A DNA stretch of 64,000 nucleotides from Nitrospirota bacterium (GCA_021785195.1 JAJYGC010000016.1:59650-123649), one strand, 5' to 3'; positions 27,877 to 36,814 are shown, counted from the stretch's first letter. The notes: a model not told the origin generated them from the sequence alone. Numbers and translations are program-made.

Positions 27877-28258
27877 TCCATCTGCCTGCCCGATGTTTCC
27901 TTTTTAAGTCGGACTTCCTTCATTTTCTCGCCCATCATTGCAATTTCTGAACGAGTCTTCCCAATTGAACTCCCGATTTCCGTCCACTATACCACGCTGT
28001 GGAAAATCAGGGCAACAAGACTCTCATGATGAATCCCGCCGGAAGATTCTCCATCGGGAACGTTTGTTGTGTGGATTGGGGTACATTCCGGGTTTTCAGC
28101 GAAGGCTGTGTTATCTTAAAATAAATTTGATCGGTAATTTTTTAAAATGGTATTGAAATACACGTTACAAAATGATAGCATCCATTTGATTTTTAAATTT
28201 GTTTTAAACTATTTAATATCTTAAATTTATTAATATTTCTAATAAAAGGATTTTTGAT
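27877..28258. other. Intergenic region, strongly AT-rich on the right
   Basis: No gene is seen. From about 28110 to 28258 the DNA is much richer in A and T than the rest of the window, directly upstream of the LuxR-HTH gene. Confidence 0.6.
28153..28181 (+). promoter_or_regulatory. Possible promoter of the LuxR-HTH gene
   Basis: TTGAAA, 17-base spacer, TAGCAT within the AT-rich stretch. The low-complexity base composition makes chance matches likely. Confidence 0.3.
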
Positions 28259-28960
28259 TTGAAGAAGAGGGAAATTATCCTCGATCAAGGATTGGAAGCG
28301 TATCTTCCTTCAACAAGGCCGATCGATCAGACATGGATCTTTGTCCGGACATGGAAAGAAATTGAAAACCTTCTCAAGGTGACAGATCCTTCGAGGATCC
28401 TCTTGAAGGGAAGTTTCCCACCCCCTCCTGAAATGTTCAAGAAGTTGAGGGTTCCCCCGATTATTCTCGTATTCCAGAAGGTCCGGCAACTCCGGTTCTT
28501 CCTTTGGATTCGTTACCTCCCCTATCTTGATTTCGTTCTCGAAACCTCGGAGCTCGAGCAGAACTTCCAGCATTGGATTAAAACAGAGCCCTTCACGACC
28601 GGGATGCAGAGATCCCTGCGTTTTACCATTCCGGATGGGATGAAAGAGCTCGTTGGATTCTACCAACTTCTGAAACAGACGCGCCATTCACTTACGGATC
28701 ACCAATGGAATATTTTCATCGCCTATGGAAAAACAGGCGAGGTCAACCGTGTTGCGGAGTTAATGAACCGCCATCCCAGAACAATTCGGGATCAAATCCA
28801 GAAAATCAGTGAGAAAATGGATGGACGCGATCTGGAAAGCCTGTTTCGGATTCCTGTGGTGGAAATGCTGCGAAAGATTCCGGGGGGACTTCCGCTTGAA
28901 GCTTCCCTTTCCTTTTCTGACAGGCAGGGCAATAGAAGAGGGAACGGTTCTGGTCTCTGA
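28259..28960 (+). CDS. Protein with a LuxR-type HTH near the C-terminus, unknown N-terminal domain
   Basis: The 233-residue product is not a family I recognise. Residues ~140-190 (SLTDHQWNIFIAYGKTGEVNRVAELMNRHPRTIRDQIQKI) fit the LuxR/sigma-region-4 type helix-turn-helix, suggesting a DNA-binding regulator. Residues 1-115 may be a degenerate receiver-like alpha/beta domain (ILLKGSFPPPPEMFKKLRVP, IILVFQKVRQL), without the phosphorylation aspartate layout. The start is TTG with AAAAGGA eight bases upstream. Its last 155 bases overlap the convergent mutM gene. AT-rich upstream DNA sets it apart from its neighbours and may mean it was acquired. Confidence 0.65.
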   Translation: MKKREIILDQGLEAYLPSTRPIDQTWIFVRTWKEIENLLKVTDPSRILLKGSFPPPPEMFKKLRVPPIILVFQKVRQLRFFLWIRYLPYLDFVLETSELEQNFQHWIKTEPFTTGMQRSLRFTIPDGMKELVGFYQLLKQTRHSLTDHQWNIFIAYGKTGEVNRVAELMNRHPRTIRDQIQKISEKMDGRDLESLFRIPVVEMLRKIPGGLPLEASLSFSDRQGNRRGNGSGL

Positions 28961-29726
28961 CCTTCCGAATGGTTCCCTGGCAGGTCGGGCACGTCCTCCC
29001 CTCCTGTCCATAGACCCGATGTCTGCGTTGGTATTCGCCCGTTTGTCCTGCACTGTCCCGAAAGCTGTGAATGGAGGAGCCCCCGGAAGAAATGGCCTCC
29101 TCCAGAATCTCCCGGGCACATCCCAGTAGATTTTCGGATTCAGCCCGGGAAAGCCCCCGGCCTTTTCTAAAAGGAGAAATCCTTGCCCGAAATAGAATTT
29201 CGGAAGCATAGATATTGCCGATGCCCGATGCAAGCTTCTGATCAAGAAGGAGGGTTCGGACTGTGCGCGATGACCGGGTAAGGCGTTGGTGCCATTCCTC
29301 CGTCGAGATGCACAGTATGTCCGGTCCCTGTTCGGCAAGAATCCTGGAATTTGTTTTCTGTGAAGGCCATTCGAGCCTTCCGAACCTCCTGGGGTCCTTA
29401 TAGATCAGCCTTTCTCCCCCTGAAAAAGTCAGGGAAAGGTGTGTGTGGGATGGATAAGGCTCATCCGGGGGGAGAATCAGCCATGTCCCTGCCATTCCGA
29501 GGCGGCTGACAAGGTAGTATTCCAATGCGGAAACGGGGTCTTCCCAGAAAAAAATGAGGATCTTCCCAATTCGTTCTACAACCATCAGCTGAAGGGGCAT
29601 GCGATCCGGGGGCGGTGTGAGATGAATTTCCTTGTGCGGGCCAACGATCGCGGACAACAGGAGTTTTCCAGCGAAGTGGGCTGAGATCGGTTGTCGAAGC
29701 GTTTCGGCCTCCGGAAGTTCTGGCAT
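28806..29726 (-). CDS. mutM: Formamidopyrimidine-DNA glycosylase
   Basis: The 306-residue product begins with MPELPEAET, in which P2 (mature P1) and E3 are catalytic, and has the conserved lysine in VERIGKIL. The helix-two-turn-helix contains LASGIGNIYASEILF and the C-terminal zinc finger reads CPTCQ ... FYCPACQ. It excises oxidised purines such as 8-oxoguanine from DNA, relevant for an organism living with iron and oxygen. About 38 residues continue past the usual end of the zinc finger; this tail is encoded opposite the end of the LuxR-HTH gene. The start at 29726 places the catalytic proline at position 2; the upstream in-frame extension is rejected. Confidence 0.95.
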   Translation of the reverse strand: MPELPEAETLRQPISAHFAGKLLLSAIVGPHKEIHLTPPPDRMPLQLMVVERIGKILIFFWEDPVSALEYYLVSRLGMAGTWLILPPDEPYPSHTHLSLTFSGGERLIYKDPRRFGRLEWPSQKTNSRILAEQGPDILCISTEEWHQRLTRSSRTVRTLLLDQKLASGIGNIYASEILFRARISPFRKGRGLSRAESENLLGCAREILEEAISSGGSSIHSFRDSAGQTGEYQRRHRVYGQEGRTCPTCQGTIRKVRDQNRSLFYCPACQKRKGKLQAEVPPESFAAFPPQESETGFPDRVHPFSH

Positions 29727-30033
29727 TGATGGGAACCTTTCTTGGAATCGCATCCAGCCAACCTCGCCTGATGTTGCGATCCGGCGGCCATGGGTCGGGT
29801 GGCAGGGTGGTTTTGAAATAGGATTCTGATGTTGTCCCGTTCAACGGGTGCGACTTTTTTGAGTGTACGCTGAGCAAGCCACCTGTGGCCAGTGTGGATG
29901 GAAGGTTCTTGGGGGTGGTGATTCCTTGGTCTCCAGAGAGGTAATCAGCCCAGATCACGGTTTCCCTAGGGATTTTGGGGTCCTTCCGGCCAGGTTTTTC
30001 GAAGGGATCTTTGGGGGGTCACCGGGAGGATCG
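29727..30033. other. Intergenic region without a recognised feature
   Basis: About 300 bases between mutM (start) and the end of the YeiH-like gene. I see no RNA gene, repeat or clear terminator. Confidence 0.5.
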
Positions 30034-31062
30034 TCAGAATGGATGGACGGAATGGCCGAAAAGGATATATGAAAGAATCAGTCCCCATAGGCTGACAAAG
30101 ATCCAGAGCCAGAACCCCGCTTTGACTGCGGATGGTCCAACGGACAGAATGCGGCCCAAATGTGTCTCGAGGCCGAGTGCGGCCATTGAAACTGCCAGAA
30201 GCCATGTGTCCCCCTTTTGAAGGAGGGTCAGCATTGGGGGAGGGAACATGTGGAGGGAGTTCAGGACGACGATGACCCCAAATCCCACGACGAACCAGGG
30301 AAAGTGCTCTTTTCGTGTCGATAATCCCGCTCTTGAAAGAACCTCCGCACCTTGTTTGAACAGAAACAGTTCCAAAAGGATGAGGACAGGGAGCAGGAAT
30401 GCAACCCGGGTCAGTTTCAGGATGGTGGCAAAATCAAGGGCTTGGGGTGAAATATTCATCGTGGCTCCGATCACCTGGGCCACTTCATGAATGGAAGAGC
30501 CCGCCCAGGCTCCATAAATCGGGATCGGAATTCCCAGAAATCGGGCGATGAACGGGTAAAGGAACATCGACAGGGTTCCAAAGAGTGTGACTGTTGCGAC
30601 GGAGAAGGCCACTTCCTCTTCTTTTGCCTTTAGCACGGTATTCGCCGCAACAACGGCAGACGCCCCACAGATGGCGGTTCCGGTGGCGAGGAGCAGCGGG
30701 AGATTTTCGCCCAGTTGGAGCCATTTTCTAATTCCAATTGAGAAAAGGTAGGTTCCTGCGATCAATGCCGAATCAAGAAGGACTCCGCGTATCCCGACCT
30801 CACTGATGTCGGTCACTGTCAGGCCAAACCCCAGTCCGGCCACGCCGATCCGGAGTATTCTCTTGAAGGCAAACCGGATTCCTGGTTCCATCCGGGGAGA
30901 GACAGGGATAAAGTGTCGGAACACGGTTCCGAGTATAATGGCGAGCATGACCGCGCCCACTGGGAAATGGTTCCTGAAAAACTGGGCTTCGGTCATCCAT
31001 TGGGCAGAGAACGCCAGCAATCCGCAAAGGATCAGTCCTGGCAGCAGTAAGGTTGTTCGCAT
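30034..31062 (-). CDS. YeiH/UPF0324-family putative sulfate exporter
   Basis: The 342-residue product has about ten membrane helices and the conserved features of the YeiH (UPF0324) family: the LRIGVAGLGFGLTVTDI segment, LLLATGTAICGASAVVA (GxxICG) and AGSSIHEVAQVIGAT. Some family members are described as sulfate exporters, but the substrate is mostly inferred. It acts in the cytoplasmic membrane. It stands alone on the minus strand, divergent from amgK. Confidence 0.88.
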   Translation of the reverse strand: MRTTLLLPGLILCGLLAFSAQWMTEAQFFRNHFPVGAVMLAIILGTVFRHFIPVSPRMEPGIRFAFKRILRIGVAGLGFGLTVTDISEVGIRGVLLDSALIAGTYLFSIGIRKWLQLGENLPLLLATGTAICGASAVVAANTVLKAKEEEVAFSVATVTLFGTLSMFLYPFIARFLGIPIPIYGAWAGSSIHEVAQVIGATMNISPQALDFATILKLTRVAFLLPVLILLELFLFKQGAEVLSRAGLSTRKEHFPWFVVGFGVIVVLNSLHMFPPPMLTLLQKGDTWLLAVSMAALGLETHLGRILSVGPSAVKAGFWLWIFVSLWGLILSYILFGHSVHPF

Positions 31063-31181
31063 CCGGGACTCCTTGGAAAATATTGAAAGTCCCAGCGATT
31101 GTAGTCGTATGGTCTTTTGAAGTTAAATTTGAAATTGTTCTGATGGGCATAAGAACTTGTGGTGGATTTCCAGGAGGGTGC

Positions 31182-32261
31182 ATGAATCCGGATCTCAAGG
31201 GAAGGTTTTCAGATGATGCAATGCAGGTTCTTTCTTCCTGGAAAAAGAAACGGGAGTTTCAGGTCAACCCACTGACGGGGGATGCTTCAAACCGTCGATA
31301 TTACAGGATCCTCTTCAACAAGACCCTGAGCGATCCTGAGGAACGGGTGATTTTGATGGAGCGCAAGGCACCTGAAGGATTCAAGGGCTCAGAAGAGAAA
31401 TCTGCCCCCACCGAAGGGGTTCCACCCGGGGATGCTTTTGTCGAGATTGGAAATTTTCTGAAAAAAATGAATTTTCCGGTGCCATCGATTTTCTTCGGGA
31501 CGGAAGACGGGAGTGTTCTGGTTCAGGAGGACCTGGGTGATGAAACCCTTTTCATGGCTTTGAAGAAGTTTCCGGAACAGGAATTGGCGCTCAGGAACCA
31601 TGCCATTGCGCTGTTGCTCAAGCTTCAGGGCCTTTCTCCTGAAGCGGAGATGGACTGGATCCGGAAACGCTTGTTTTCTGAGGATCTCTATCTCTGGGAA
31701 TTCGACCACTTTTTGGAGTATGGAGCCGTGGGACAGGGGTCTTTGGATATCGACAACGCCAGGGTCCTCTTCGAAAAAGAGTCTATTGTCTTGGCCAGCA
31801 GGTTACCGGAAACCCTCCTCCACCGGGATTACCATTCCAGAAATCTGATGAAGGCCGACGATGGAAGGTTGATCGTGATCGATTTCCAGGATATGCGGAT
31901 GGGGTCTCCCCTTTATGACCTGTCCTCCTTCCTGTTTGATGCGTATCGTCCCGTACCGGAACCTCTTCTGGGAGAGCTTGTTGCCCGTTATTACCATGAA
32001 GCGGTGGGGGAGGGGGTTCTCCCTGCAGACCTGTCATATGGGGATTACCGGAATCTTTTGGCACGGCATGCGTTTCAACGAAACCTGAAGGCTTGCGGGC
32101 GATTTTTTTATATTGATGAGGTCAAGGGAAACCCCGCTTATCTCGAAAGTGTTCCCCAAACGCATCGAAATCTGGAATTCCTGTCTGTCTGGGAGCCATC
32201 CATCCATCCCTTGTGGAAAGTGGTGAAGCCTCTTCTGAAGGAGCCCGTCCTTGAAGCTTGA
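31182..32261 (+). CDS. amgK: N-acetylmuramate/N-acetylglucosamine anomeric kinase (AmgK-like)
   Basis: The 359-residue product is an aminoglycoside phosphotransferase-fold sugar kinase. The catalytic loop LLHRDYHSRNLM and the metal-binding VIDFQDMRMGSPLYDL are clear, and the N-terminal GDASNRRYYRI matches the AmgK-type nucleotide loop. AmgK phosphorylates MurNAc or GlcNAc at the anomeric carbon. The assignment to AmgK rests strongly on context: the next gene, overlapping by 11 bases, encodes a MurU-like nucleotidyltransferase. ATG 31182 has AGGAGGG just upstream. An unrelated phosphotransferase role is possible but less likely. Confidence 0.85.
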   Translation: MNPDLKGRFSDDAMQVLSSWKKKREFQVNPLTGDASNRRYYRILFNKTLSDPEERVILMERKAPEGFKGSEEKSAPTEGVPPGDAFVEIGNFLKKMNFPVPSIFFGTEDGSVLVQEDLGDETLFMALKKFPEQELALRNHAIALLLKLQGLSPEAEMDWIRKRLFSEDLYLWEFDHFLEYGAVGQGSLDIDNARVLFEKESIVLASRLPETLLHRDYHSRNLMKADDGRLIVIDFQDMRMGSPLYDLSSFLFDAYRPVPEPLLGELVARYYHEAVGEGVLPADLSYGDYRNLLARHAFQRNLKACGRFFYIDEVKGNPAYLESVPQTHRNLEFLSVWEPSIHPLWKVVKPLLKEPVLEA

Positions 32262-33009
32262 TCGGGGGGGATTCATCCTGATGGCGGGTTCGGGGACCCG
32301 GATCCGTTCATTGTTTCCCGACTGTCCGAAGCCGCTCATTCCAGTGAGAGGGCGCCCCCTGGCCGCCCATATTGTGGAATCCATGAAAAACTCAGGAATC
32401 GATCAAGTTGTCGTGAACCTGCATGACCGTGCGGATAGAATCCGTTCGGGGCTGGATCCTGTCATTCCGGAAGGGATGGAGATTCGCTATTCAATGGAAG
32501 ACCGCGTCCTGGGAACAGGGGGAGGGCTTCAGAAAGCTTTCCGATTGATACAGGACTTCCGGATTCTGGTCATTAGAACATGTGATATTCTCACCGCTTA
32601 TGATATTGGAACGGGGATCAGCCGTCATGAATCGTCAGGGGCTGTGGTGACTCTGATTTTATCCGGGCAGGGTCCGGAGTCCGAGTCGAACAAAATCTAT
32701 TTTTCACAGGATGGATCGGTCATTCTACCAGGGGAATTGCCTGGATCCGGGGACCGGCCGGTCTGGTTCACCGGAATCCATATCGTCGACCCCGGGATTT
32801 TTGAACCGGATGCGGGACTTCCCGACCCTCCCTTCTCCATTTTTGAATTCTACCGACGGCTCAAGAAACGGGGAGTCCGGATCAGGGGCGAAGAAATGAG
32901 AGAGGGCTGGCTCGATCTGGGAACGGAAGATGGATATCGGCAGCTTCCCGAATTTCTTGAAGCCTGGCCGGAAGCGATCCATCCGGTGGAGGTGCCACGG
33001 CACCGGTAA
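32251..33009 (+). CDS. murU: MurU-like N-acetylmuramate-1-phosphate uridylyltransferase
   Basis: The 252-residue product is a nucleotidyltransferase with the signature ILMAGSGTRIRSLF followed by PKPLIPVRGRPL, plus VLGTGGGLQKAF and the metal aspartate in RTCDILT. In the MurU family it makes UDP-MurNAc from MurNAc-1-phosphate. It starts at TTG with AAGGAG seven bases upstream and overlaps the end of amgK. Its last 128 bases overlap anmK on the other strand. Another sugar-1-phosphate nucleotidyltransferase activity cannot be ruled out from sequence alone. Confidence 0.83.
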   Translation: MKLDRGGFILMAGSGTRIRSLFPDCPKPLIPVRGRPLAAHIVESMKNSGIDQVVVNLHDRADRIRSGLDPVIPEGMEIRYSMEDRVLGTGGGLQKAFRLIQDFRILVIRTCDILTAYDIGTGISRHESSGAVVTLILSGQGPESESNKIYFSQDGSVILPGELPGSGDRPVWFTGIHIVDPGIFEPDAGLPDPPFSIFEFYRRLKKRGVRIRGEEMREGWLDLGTEDGYRQLPEFLEAWPEAIHPVEVPRHR

Positions 33010-34180
33010 GGACAGGGGCTTTTGCCCCGGTGGTGCCAGGGAGTGAACCGGGTCTTCCTGATAACGAGAGTGCCGCAAGGTAAGCAAACGCCATGGATTC
33101 GATCGCCTGGGCAGGCCAACCGAATGACTCTGCCGGGGTTATGGGAATGTTCGTATTTCGGGAGATGCGGTCCATCAGGTCGAGATTGAGGGTGCCCCCT
33201 CCTCCGGCAATCAGGAGCGTTGGTGAAGGAGAAAGCCATTCGATTCCTTTTCGGATGGAGCGGGCTGTCGCTTCCGCAAGGCTTGCCAAGAGGTCTTTCT
33301 CCCCAACTGGGCTTAGTTTTGACAAATGGTTCATCAAAGACTCCAGACGGTCCCTTCCCCAGGCCTCGCGCCCGGTGGACTTTGGGGGAGGAAGGGTAAA
33401 CCATGGATCGGCCAGAATGAACGAAAGAACGGATTCCCGGATTTGTCCTCCGGTGCTTCGTTTCCCCCCCCGATCAAATGTTTCCCGACCCTGTGTCATC
33501 CTGGAAACGCAAAGATCCAGCAGCATGTTTCCAGGACCAGTGTCGAATGCCAGCATTCGGTGATCCGGATCGGAAAGGGCGGGAAGGTAGGTCAGATTCG
33601 CAATGCCGCCCAGGTTCAGAAATGCCCGGGGCTCCTGAAAGTCGGAAAAAACGGCCCGATGAAAAAGGGAAGCGAGTGGGGCACCCTCTCCGTTCCGGGA
33701 AACATCGGCCCGGCGAAAATCAAAGACCACAGGGATCCGGAACCGTTGGGCCAATGGATACGGATTGGCTATCTGGACAGTTGTCCCCATGAGTTCACCG
33801 GATCCACCCGAAGGGTTTGCCCATGGCGCCCGATGGGGGGATGGGTGATGGAAAGCCGTGATCCCGTGTGTTCCGGCACCATGGATCTCTTCCGGAGCCA
33901 TCCCGGAAATGGAAAGCAGGCGCTCCAAAAGGAGTGTTTCCGTTTCGGCCATCAGGTTTTCAAGATCACCCCAGTGTTCCAATGTGGATAACCCGTCCAG
34001 GGATCCAGACAAATACTGTCGGATCCACCCGGTTACTTCGACGGGAAACGGATGGTGGTCGAATGACACCAACGAGACAGCCCCTTCCTGGATCCGGATC
34101 AGGGCCCCATCCACACCATCGAGTGAGGTACCGCACATGAAGCCAGCAAACACCAAGCCACCCATCGATTTTCCAGCCAC
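32882..34180 (-). CDS. anmK: Anhydro-N-acetylmuramic acid kinase
   Basis: The 432-residue product has the family signature FMCGTSLDGVD near the N-terminus, AGTHGITAFHHP, IPVVFDFRRADV, FLNLGGIANLTYL, FDTGPGNMLLD and LIAGGGGTLN. It phosphorylates and hydrolyses 1,6-anhydro-MurNAc released from recycled peptidoglycan, producing MurNAc-6-phosphate. The protein is longer at the C-terminus than usual by about 40 residues; this tail is coded opposite the end of murU. The start (GTG 34180, or ATG 34165) overlaps the 5' end of engB by 44 or 29 bases, so promoters of the two lie inside each other's genes. Confidence 0.93.
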   Translation of the reverse strand: MAGKSMGGLVFAGFMCGTSLDGVDGALIRIQEGAVSLVSFDHHPFPVEVTGWIRQYLSGSLDGLSTLEHWGDLENLMAETETLLLERLLSISGMAPEEIHGAGTHGITAFHHPSPHRAPWANPSGGSGELMGTTVQIANPYPLAQRFRIPVVFDFRRADVSRNGEGAPLASLFHRAVFSDFQEPRAFLNLGGIANLTYLPALSDPDHRMLAFDTGPGNMLLDLCVSRMTQGRETFDRGGKRSTGGQIRESVLSFILADPWFTLPPPKSTGREAWGRDRLESLMNHLSKLSPVGEKDLLASLAEATARSIRKGIEWLSPSPTLLIAGGGGTLNLDLMDRISRNTNIPITPAESFGWPAQAIESMAFAYLAALSLSGRPGSLPGTTGAKAPVLTGAVAPPPDGSLPARLQEIREAADIHLPFPDRASPLSFLRP

Positions 34181-34772
34181 CTTCGTCCGCTCCCTTGCTA
34201 CACTGGAAGATCTCCCTCCGATTCATTCAGAGGGAATTGTCGGTTTTGCCGGCCGGTCGAACGTCGGGAAATCGTCCCTGATCAACAGGCTGGCAAGACG
34301 TAATCATCTGGCCCGGGTCGGCCGAACCCCTGGCAAGACAACACTTGCCAATCTCTACGCGCTGGACCGGGGAGGATATTTCCTGGACTTGCCCGGTTAC
34401 GGATATATGAAACGGGATAAGGGAACTGCCTTGCAGGCCAGGAATCTGGCATCGGAACTGGTTGAAAGGCTCCCCCATCTGAATCGGATCCTTCTCCTGG
34501 TCGACGTTCGAAGAGGGATTCTGGAGTCCGACTGGGAAGCCCTTCTGTGGTTGGAAACGTTGGGGAGATCCGTGACCATTCTTTTGTCCAAGGCCGATCT
34601 CGTTTCCAAAAGCCAGCTCCGGTCTGTCCAGGAAGAGTGGAAAGCAAAACTTCGGGAGGAAACTGGAGAGAACGTAAACCCAATCCCTTTGCCGCTTTCC
34701 TCAAGAACAGGAGATGGAATCCAGGATCTTGGCAGATTGCTGCTGGAGGATCTGTACGGTCCTGAACAGTGA
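34137..34772 (+). CDS. engB: Ribosome-biogenesis GTPase EngB/YsxC
   Basis: The 211-residue product has the G1 motif GRSNVGKSSLIN, G2/G3 region RTPGKTTLANLYALD and FLDLPGYGYMKRDKG, and G4 LSKADLVS. This is the circularly normal small GTPase EngB (YihA/YsxC) needed for assembly of the large ribosomal subunit. The start at 34137 gives a family-typical N-terminus (FPATFVRSLATLEDLPP) and has GAGG upstream. It overlaps the start of anmK head to head and ends one base before the end of the convergent foldase gene. Confidence 0.95.
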   Translation: MKPANTKPPIDFPATFVRSLATLEDLPPIHSEGIVGFAGRSNVGKSSLINRLARRNHLARVGRTPGKTTLANLYALDRGGYFLDLPGYGYMKRDKGTALQARNLASELVERLPHLNRILLLVDVRRGILESDWEALLWLETLGRSVTILLSKADLVSKSQLRSVQEEWKAKLREETGENVNPIPLPLSSRTGDGIQDLGRLLLEDLYGPEQ

Positions 34773-35801
34773 CTAGGCCTTTTTCTCCCCGCCAGGGGGT
34801 TGTGCATAGATGACAACATAGGATTTGGCTCTCAGTTTTTCGAGCCATATCCGAATCCTTTTTTCCGTTGTTTTCTTGGTCAGGTCGTTCAGAATCTGGT
34901 CTTTCAGGTCTTTGAACCGCCGGTACGCGTGATCATCACGTTTTAACACCTTGATGATATAAAACCCATTTTCTGAACGGATCAGATTGCTGATCTGCCC
35001 CACAGGGATTGAAAATGCAGGAGCCACAAGTTCCGGAAGAAGTTGATCCTTGGTCAGATCGCCGAGCGATCCCCCATTTTCGGCATTGGGACCCTCCGAT
35101 TCTGAACCGGCCAGAATGACGAAATCGTCGCCCCTTTTCAATTGACGAATGATGTGCTCCCCCCGGCTCTGGATCTGTTTGATCTGATCCGGACTGGATC
35201 CTTCTGGAATTTTCAGGAAGATATCCGCAAGGGTGACGTGGGGTGGAAGTTGGTACTTGTTCCGATGGGCCAGGTAATATTGGCGAACTTCATCCGGGCT
35301 GATCACAACCGTGGATCGGACTTCCTGATTCATCAGCTTCATGATCGTCATCTGTTTTCTGAGCTGTTGACGATACCGCCTGAAAGTCATCCCCTGTTCA
35401 GCCAGGGCGGATTTGAGCTGCCATTTTTCAGTGAAGTTGTTCTTCTGCATAATGGATTCGATGGCTCGATCCAGTTCGTCGTCCGTCAGCGTAAGCCCCT
35501 GTCTCTCCGCTTCCTCAAGCTCAAGACGTTCGTTGATCTTTTTCATCAGAAGCTTGTATTCAAGGGATGCGACCAGTTCCTTATAGGCGGTTCCCCGGAA
35601 TCTGGCATGCAGCTTCTTGAAGGTAGGGGCCAGGGAACGGTCTAGTTCGCTCTTGGTGATCATGTGGTGGTTGACAACCGCCATGACCTGATCGATCAGG
35701 ACTTTATCAGCCCTGGCAGGAACTGGGGCAAGAATTCCTGTCCCCGGAACAATGAACACAAAGAGGATGAAATAATATTTTGAGAAAAAGGATCTTGTCA
35801 T
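34773..35801 (-). CDS. SurA-like periplasmic peptidyl-prolyl isomerase/chaperone
   Basis: The 342-residue product has a signal peptide (FILFVFIVPGTGILAPVPARAD), a SurA-type N-terminal domain (~residues 33-165, VLIDQVMAVVNHHMITKSEL) and one parvulin domain (~175-280, ENGGSLGDL, VAPAFSIPVGQISNLIRSENGFYIIKV). SurA-like proteins chaperone outer membrane proteins through the periplasm. It is the last of three adjacent foldase genes behind mfd and overlaps the previous one by 4 bases. The gene symbol surA is tempting, but the protein has one parvulin domain instead of two. Confidence 0.9.
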   Translation of the reverse strand: MTRSFFSKYYFILFVFIVPGTGILAPVPARADKVLIDQVMAVVNHHMITKSELDRSLAPTFKKLHARFRGTAYKELVASLEYKLLMKKINERLELEEAERQGLTLTDDELDRAIESIMQKNNFTEKWQLKSALAEQGMTFRRYRQQLRKQMTIMKLMNQEVRSTVVISPDEVRQYYLAHRNKYQLPPHVTLADIFLKIPEGSSPDQIKQIQSRGEHIIRQLKRGDDFVILAGSESEGPNAENGGSLGDLTKDQLLPELVAPAFSIPVGQISNLIRSENGFYIIKVLKRDDHAYRRFKDLKDQILNDLTKKTTEKRIRIWLEKLRAKSYVVIYAQPPGGEKKA

Positions 35802-36802
35802 TTCGGGTTTTGTGTCTCTCCATGATGGATGTCATGAGTCGTTTCAGAAGGAACCCGACCATTGTACTCGAACTGGGATGAGAAAATCCCGCGGTACTTC
35901 TCCGCGATGGTGAGGGGCTGTTCCTGAAGCTTCTGGAGGATCCAGTTCTGAAGGAATTCGGAAATTTGTTGATGTCTCAACTGTTTCTTGATCCAACTCC
36001 GGACGTCCGGAATGGGCAGGCTGTGTTCGGGACGGATCTGGACGAGCCGGAACAGATGATAGCCATAGGGTGAAGACAGAACATCGCTGATTTCTCCCGG
36101 CTTCATCGAGAAAACGGTGTCGAAAGGCGGGGGAAGTGTTCCGGGGGAAAAGGGTTTCATCCGGCCTCCTGAGGCCGCTTCTGTCCCCAGGGACTCAAGA
36201 TGAGCCATTCTGGAAAATGAAGCGCCCTTGATCAAGGCATCGTGCAGGGTCCGGGCTTCATCTTCCCTCGCGACTACGATATGGTCCACGATGGCCGTTT
36301 TGGGAATCTGGAAGAGTTCTGGATGGCGCCTGTAAAATACCGCGATGGCGGAACTCGTGATAGGCTGTTTCGGGGTCAGGCGATTTTCGGCCTTTTCAAG
36401 GAGGATCCTTTTTCGTGTGAAGCCTGAAGGGTGATTTCCGAAAGTGGAAAAATGCTTCGAATTAAATGCCTTTTGCTCTTCCGGAAGTACGGGAATCCTT
36501 TTGTGGGTGGCATATTGAAGGAGGAAGATGTCCTGGACCGTTTCCCGAAGGATCAGATTTCGCATTGCGGGACTCCATTGGTCCGGAGTTTTGTCGGACT
36601 TTGATCCCAATCCCATAAAAAGGGCGGTGGTTTCCAGATCCTGAACGGTGATGGGGTGATTGCCGAGGTTGGCAACGATGGCATCCTTGTTGGGGCTGGG
36701 ATGGCTGCACGCTGAAAGGAGCAGGGAGAAACAGATTCCCAGGAGGATTGCTGTCCGTTTCTCGGTTCGAAGGAAATGGAACGACCTGCCCGCTCTCATC
36801 AA
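35798..36802 (-). CDS. Parvulin-type (PpiC) foldase lipoprotein
   Basis: The 334-residue product has a signal sequence ending in a lipobox (GICFSLLLSAC), so it is anchored in a membrane. The N-terminal domain is of SurA/PrsA type; the parvulin domain (~residues 160-265) shows VDHIVVAREDEA, ASGGRMKPFSPGTLPPPFDTVFSMKPGEISDVLSSPYGYHLFRL. It should assist folding in the periplasm. Overlaps the downstream SurA-like gene by 4 bases. Confidence 0.88.
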   Translation of the reverse strand: MMRAGRSFHFLRTEKRTAILLGICFSLLLSACSHPSPNKDAIVANLGNHPITVQDLETTALFMGLGSKSDKTPDQWSPAMRNLILRETVQDIFLLQYATHKRIPVLPEEQKAFNSKHFSTFGNHPSGFTRKRILLEKAENRLTPKQPITSSAIAVFYRRHPELFQIPKTAIVDHIVVAREDEARTLHDALIKGASFSRMAHLESLGTEAASGGRMKPFSPGTLPPPFDTVFSMKPGEISDVLSSPYGYHLFRLVQIRPEHSLPIPDVRSWIKKQLRHQQISEFLQNWILQKLQEQPLTIAEKYRGIFSSQFEYNGRVPSETTHDIHHGETQNPK

Positions 36803-36814
36803 AAAAGTTCCAGT

